Shown here: piece after piece, positions 8,182-11,748 of the stretch | Position numbering within the stretch: position 1 is the stretch's first letter | How the letters are laid out: every line of letters begins with the position of its first letter | Source: Pseudozyma flocculosa PF-1 | Lineage: Eukaryota > Basidiomycota > Ustilaginomycetes > Ustilaginales > Ustilaginaceae | DNA length: 11,748 nucleotides | Assembly: GCF_000417875.1 (NCBI RefSeq) | Contig: NW_006920893.1 | Coordinates: forward strand, 146,038 to 157,785 | Direction of reading: 5' to 3' | Notes under the pieces: model-generated | The model's input: only the letters and a program-made list of their open reading frames with translations | What the model was told of the DNA's origin: nothing | The model's database searches: none | Translations under genes and position numbers: made by a program

Positions 8182-8287
8182 CTTCGCTCCCAGAGGGGGC
8201 CCTTGCCAGCGCATCTTCGACGTACTCGCCGACCTCGGCGGCTGTGACGCGGTGGCTCTCAAGCTGCGCAGACGATTCGTCAGCCAT
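8182..8287 (-). CDS. Candidate first exon of a small unrecognised gene
   Basis: From ATG at 8287 (G at -3, G at +4; an in-frame TAG lies 18 nt upstream) the frame gives 35 codons that read like a real protein: MADESSAQLESHRVTA then AEVGEYVEDALARAPSGSE. It then meets AAG|GTATGT, a strong fungal donor, after which the translation turns into Trp/Arg/Gly-rich noise and stops at 8108. I do not recognise the family. It lies 304 bp after the MDH stop on the same strand; TATA-like sequence (TTGTATATCGATA, near 8425-8436) is about 140 bp upstream. No convincing second exon was found: candidate acceptors give short or odd peptides, and the following DNA lacks the GCTGAC branch motif of other introns here. 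It may be a real gene with an unresolved 3' part, or a chance frame. Confidence 0.35.
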
Positions 8288-8591
8288 CGCCGCCGGGCCA
8301 AACTAGTTGCTGGGTCTTTGCGAGCCACGCCGTCTCACGGGCGCAAAGCACGGACTGTTCTCGGGCTGGCGGTCGATGGTCGGGAGGCAGCGACGATGAC
8401 AGTGTCTCGTTCGGTGCGATGGTTATCGATATACAACATCGGCAAAGGTTTTATGGCCGAGGCATCACGTCACGGCCGCCAGTCTTTCCCTCCCGGCTGC
8501 AGGGCGGGGCAGGAGGGTGGGGATGGATGGAGGAGCAAGAGGCCGGGCATCGACGAGAGAGCAGGGGCGGGCGCTCTTTTGATTGGGAGAT
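8288..8591 (-). other. MDH 3' UTR / spacer before the candidate exon
   Basis: This 304-bp stretch should contain the MDH 3' untranslated region. It holds a TATCGATA palindrome (8424-8431) and a minus-strand TGTATATC (8435-8428) that matches seven of eight positions of a Pumilio site. The same AT-rich patch could instead be the TATA element for the candidate gene starting at 8287. Confidence 0.4.
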
Positions 8592-10150
8592 TTAGGGGTT
8601 CGAGGCGTACCACTCGGCGCCCTTCTTGATGTTCTTGGCGAGCTCGGGGATGGCGGCCTCGAGGAGCTTCTCCTCCTCGGCGCTCACCTTGCCGACGGGG
8701 TGAATCTCCTCGACGCCGTTGGGGCCGAGGGTGACGGGGCTGGCAAAGAAGGTGGCACCCTGGTCCTTGTAGAGGGGCGACTCGACGTAGGCGCACTCCT
8801 TGACGCCCTTCTCGCCGTTGAGGGCCTTGAGGAGCGAGTCGGAGAAGACGGCGGCGGCGTAGGCCATCGAGAGCGTGGCCGATCCGGCACCGTCCTTGGC
8901 CTTGACGACCTCGTCACCGCCAAACTGGATGCGGTGGACGAGCTTCTCGTACTGCTCGCCCTTGGCCACGGCGTCGCCGCCGTTGGCCTGCGAGAGGAGG
9001 GGGACGATCGTGACACCCGAGTGGCCACCGACGACGGGGACGACAGTGTCGGCGGGCTTCTTGCCCGAGATGCCGGACAGGAAGGTCGAGGCGCGGGTGA
9101 CGTCGAGGGTGGTGACACCGTACAGCCTGAGCAACGGCGGCGGCGGCGGTAGCGGCGGCGGCGGGAGAAAGGGGCAGCGACGTCAGCGGCAGGTCGCGGC
9201 GTGGCGTTTCGACGCGATTGTCAGCCGATGCCGTGTTGATCTGTGCGGCCCGTGCAGCATGACTCCGCCGCTCTGAAGACTCACTTCTTGGGGTCGTAGA
9301 CGCCGGCCTTCTTGAAGACCTCGGCGACGATGGGGACGGTCGAGTTGACGGGGTTGGAGATGATGAGGAGGTGGGCCTTGGGGGCGACCTCGGCGGCCTT
9401 CTTGGCAAGGTCACGGACGATCGAGGCGTTGGTCTGTGGCCAGTGCGGAGGCCGGGAAAGGGAGCCAGGCGGCAGGACGTCAGCAGGGTCGTCGACGAAG
9501 GCCCCTCGGGGTTATGCCTTCGAGGGCAGGCGCCGACTCACGTTGAAGAGGTCGTCACGGGTCATGCCGGGCTTGCGGGGGACACCGGCGGGGATGACGA
9601 TGACCTCGACGTCCTTGAGGGCCTTGTCAAGCTCGTCGGCCTGGAAGCCGGTGGTCTGTGGGGCGAAAGAGGCGGGAGTCGAGATGTTTTCGAACGGGTC
9701 AGCTGCGGGGTCCAAAGTCGGGTCGCGCTTTCGGCGCCGCCAGATACGCACGGTCGAGGGGGTGTTGACGTGCGAGATGTCGGCGGCGACACCGGGGGCG
9801 AGGCGAACATCGTAGAGACGGAGGTCGCTGACGAGCGGGTTCTGCTTGAGGAGGAGCGAGAGCTGCGGGATCATCGCGGTGCGGACATTGCGGGCAGGGC
9901 AAGGGGAGGGGAGGTGTCAGCACGTGGGCTACGGCGGGGTGGTCGTGGCGATGGCATTGGCAATGGTGGTGATGATGATGGCGCGATGCCGTTGCTGTCT
10001 GCGCTGCCGCAGGCGCCGGAGGCTACTCACGGGCTGTCCGATTCCGCCCGAGGCGCCGAGGACGGCGACGGCGCGGTTGTTGGCGGCCGAGGTGGAGAAG
10101 AAGCGGGGGGCCGCAGCCTGGGTGGAACGGAGAGCCTGACGAGCGAACAT
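8592..10150 (-). CDS. MDH1: Mitochondrial malate dehydrogenase, five exons
   Basis: NAD-dependent malate/oxaloacetate interconversion in the matrix (TCA cycle, malate-aspartate shuttle). Exons on the minus strand: 10150-10031, 9862-9752, 9655-9542, 9433-9285, 9126-8592 (stop TAA), together 342 residues, the usual family length. Introns are 168, 96, 108 and 158 bp, all GT..AG with donors GTGAGT or GTGCGT; the first three are phase 0 and the last phase 2. The N-terminus [20 protein letters not shown] is Arg/Ser/Ala-rich without acids, a matrix-targeting presequence. Next come the Rossmann loop [13 protein letters not shown] (28-40), [17 protein letters not shown] with substrate-binding R104 and R110, NPVN (142-145), LDVTRA with D173 and R176, and GGHSG with catalytic H200. 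The C-terminus ASNP lacks a peroxisomal SKL signal, so the mitochondrial isoform is favoured. Confidence 0.97.
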
Positions 10151-11566
10151 GACGGGCGACGTGAGGGACGTGACGAGAGCGGAAAAAAGGGTGGCAGCGA
10201 GACGGGTGTGATGGGATGATGGTGAAAGGGGAAGAAGGGAGCGACCGGGCGGGTTGGCGGCAGCAGGCCGCGGCGGCGGTGACGACGGCCCGAGAACTGG
10301 CCTTGCTTGCTTGGCCCTCTCTGGTTGGGGGCGGCGAGCGGCGAGCACGAGCTGGAAGGCGGCCAACAAGTCTGCCGTCAGCGAGCGCCTCTCTGGCTTG
10401 GCTGGCCGGCTGGCTGCCTCGCCTGGAGCTTCTTCAGCTTCTCTCCCTTGCCTCGCCCCGTCGCCCGACGCCGCCCAGCCTGGGCAGGCCTGGCCGACCG
10501 GTCCGCCCAACCTGACGCGAGTTCCGCCGACCTCTCCGCTTGCTGCTTTTTGGATCGCGAAAATTCCCGATGCCCTTGCCTGCCGGCAATCGACCGGCCC
10601 TGGCCCTGGTGCCCAGGAAGCGAGCGAGCCAAGCTTTCAGACCCCAGCGACGGCGTCGACCCGGAATCGGCCGAGAAGACGCGCCGCCCAGCGGCCGACT
10701 GGCTGGCTGGCCATGCCCACCACCCTCTCTGCGATCCTCGACGACATGCTTCTTCTCATCACGGGGCTGGACAGCGACTGCACCGGGACGACATGCTAGC
10801 TACCGAACGCCTTGCTCGAGGGTTATCGCCGTGTCGTATAGGAGGAGGGCAACGCAGCGCCGACATCGACGAGCAGCGGCAGCCGGTTGCAGAATCGGTA
10901 AAGATCCGGCAGCGTCACGACGACGACGCCTCGACACCTGCGCCATCCCTGCTCGTGCCGATCAACGCGGCGTATCTGTGTCATCGTCACCACCGTTTGT
11001 CGGCAGCAGCAGGAGGCATTCACCGTACGTGGAACCAGGCATGAGGGTGAATATTTCCGACGCCGATCTGCCTTTCTCCAAGTGACGCCGACAACGGCGA
11101 CGATCAGACGGAGCCCACGCAGGAATGCTCATAGGGAGACGGGCGCGAGAGGATGCGTGTGCGTGTGTGCGTGTGCCTATGCTTGTGAGCCTAGACCCGT
11201 GTGGGTGAAAGACATGGCGCAGGTCAAGCTGCGGCGAGACAACGACCTCAGGGACCGGAGACGACGTGAAAGAGGAACCCGGGGGAAGGGAGAGGGGATA
11301 CGCCGCCAACGACGACGGACGGTCCAAGCGTCGTCGTCGTCTGGGCTGACTGGCTGGCTGGCCACGAAGGCAGCGCGATCAAGGTTTTGAGAGGAAGCGA
11401 GACAGAGAGAGGAAGGGGGTTGACGTCGATGGTATACACGAACAGATGAGTATGCGATGGAATGGAAAGGCGCGAGCATGGGCAGATGGAGCGATGGGTC
11501 CGGTCCCAAACACGAGCCGCCGAATGCGCCGGCTTCCAACAGATGCGTCGAGCCACGGCGCCGTCA
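10151..11566 (-). other. MDH upstream region and 3' flank of the next gene
   Basis: About 1.4 kb without a supported gene. Next to the MDH ATG the minus strand is pyrimidine-rich (complement of 10206-10240), and it has no ATG from 10151 to 10711, consistent with a leader or promoter. There is no TATA box near the gene. The stretch also has GGCT microsatellite patches (10697-10710 and 11348-11361) and a GT-rich run (11155-11176). The part near 11566 should be 3' UTR of the gene at the right edge. Overlapping open frames (10254-10799 plus, 10962-11327 minus and others) show no domains. Confidence 0.5.
11155..11176. repeat. GT-rich simple repeat
   Basis: Alternating GT/GC dinucleotides form a 22-bp purine-pyrimidine run in the interval between MDH and the right-edge gene. 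Confidence 0.8.
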
Positions 11567-11748
11567 TCAGCCGGCATAGCGCGACGGACCGGCCTCGGCC
11601 TGGTAGTTTTCCAAGCCTGGGCTGGCCTGACCATACGACAGGGGCGAATGCTGCGCGTGGTTGAGCGAGCGGTAGGCCAGCGGCGACACCATCGGCAGGC
11701 GCGCAAACGACGAGTCGCCCGTACTGCTGCCGCCGCCGCCGCCGCCGC
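11567..11748 (-). CDS. C-terminal end of an unidentified protein (partial)
   Basis: The frame enters from the right edge with a Gly run (GGC codons) and gives 59 codons ending in tandem stops TGA TGA (11569-11567, 11566-11564). After the glycines it reads SSTGDSSFARLPMVSPLAYR, followed by SLNHAQHSPLSYGQASPGLE and ending AEAGPSRYAG. The varied, Ser/Pro/Tyr-rich composition and C/G-ending codons resemble the disordered tail of a fungal regulatory protein. No domain is visible, so no function is assigned. It has no start in the window, and its true length and splicing are unknown. The other frames here are Arg-rich or interrupted. Confidence 0.6.
   Translation of the reverse strand, partial: GGGGGGSSTGDSSFARLPMVSPLAYRSLNHAQHSPLSYGQASPGLENYQAEAGPSRYAG

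Noticed and set aside
10254..10799. 181-codon plus-strand frame upstream of MDH
   Set aside because: Ala/Pro/Gly/Arg-rich translation overlapped by similar frames in other phases; no motif. More likely MDH promoter DNA.
1..11748. Mobile element, CRISPR array, viral remnant or biosynthetic/defence cluster
   Set aside because: No transposase, integrase or reverse-transcriptase motifs, no terminal repeats, and no spaced direct repeats. The recognised genes are ordinary housekeeping and regulatory genes.

Overview
The window looks like nuclear DNA of a GC-rich basidiomycete fungus. I infer this from short spliced introns (96-168 bp) with GTGAGT-type donors, an intron-containing tRNA-Ser(CGA), a Gal4-type Zn2Cys6 regulator and C/G-ending codons in the housekeeping genes. 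A smut-like or red-yeast lineage would fit, but I cannot fix the clade from sequence alone.

Layout, left to right: a plus-strand tRNA-Ser(CGA) with a 39-nt intron (97-217) and its Pol III terminator; about 0.9 kb of non-coding DNA with short tandem repeats; then protein genes that all read on the minus strand. These are ribosomal protein eL8 (three exons, 1156-2964, first exon probably the ATG alone); a large intronless transcription factor of 1213 residues (3624-7265) with a Zn2Cys6 cluster, a fungal-specific regulatory middle domain and Gln/His-rich ends; a possible small unresolved spliced gene whose first exon is 8182-8287; mitochondrial malate dehydrogenase (five exons, 8592-10150, 342 residues); and the C-terminal 59 codons of an unidentified protein that runs off the right edge (11567-11748).

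The genes are separate transcription units, not an operon or a functional cluster: translation (tRNA-Ser, eL8), the mitochondrial TCA cycle/malate shuttle (MDH) and transcriptional control (the regulator). The gene models were built by joining exons at GT..AG sites that keep the frame and restore family motifs. Five of the six introns in the two well-supported genes share a GCTGAC branch-site motif 42-59 nt before the acceptor.

I found no mobile element, CRISPR array, viral remnant or biosynthetic cluster, and no clearly new system. The points most worth a second look are the orphan exon at 8182-8287, the ATG-only first exon and 870-bp intron of eL8, the regulator with its 754-bp upstream stretch free of ATG, and a perfect Pumilio-type site after the regulator's stop codon.
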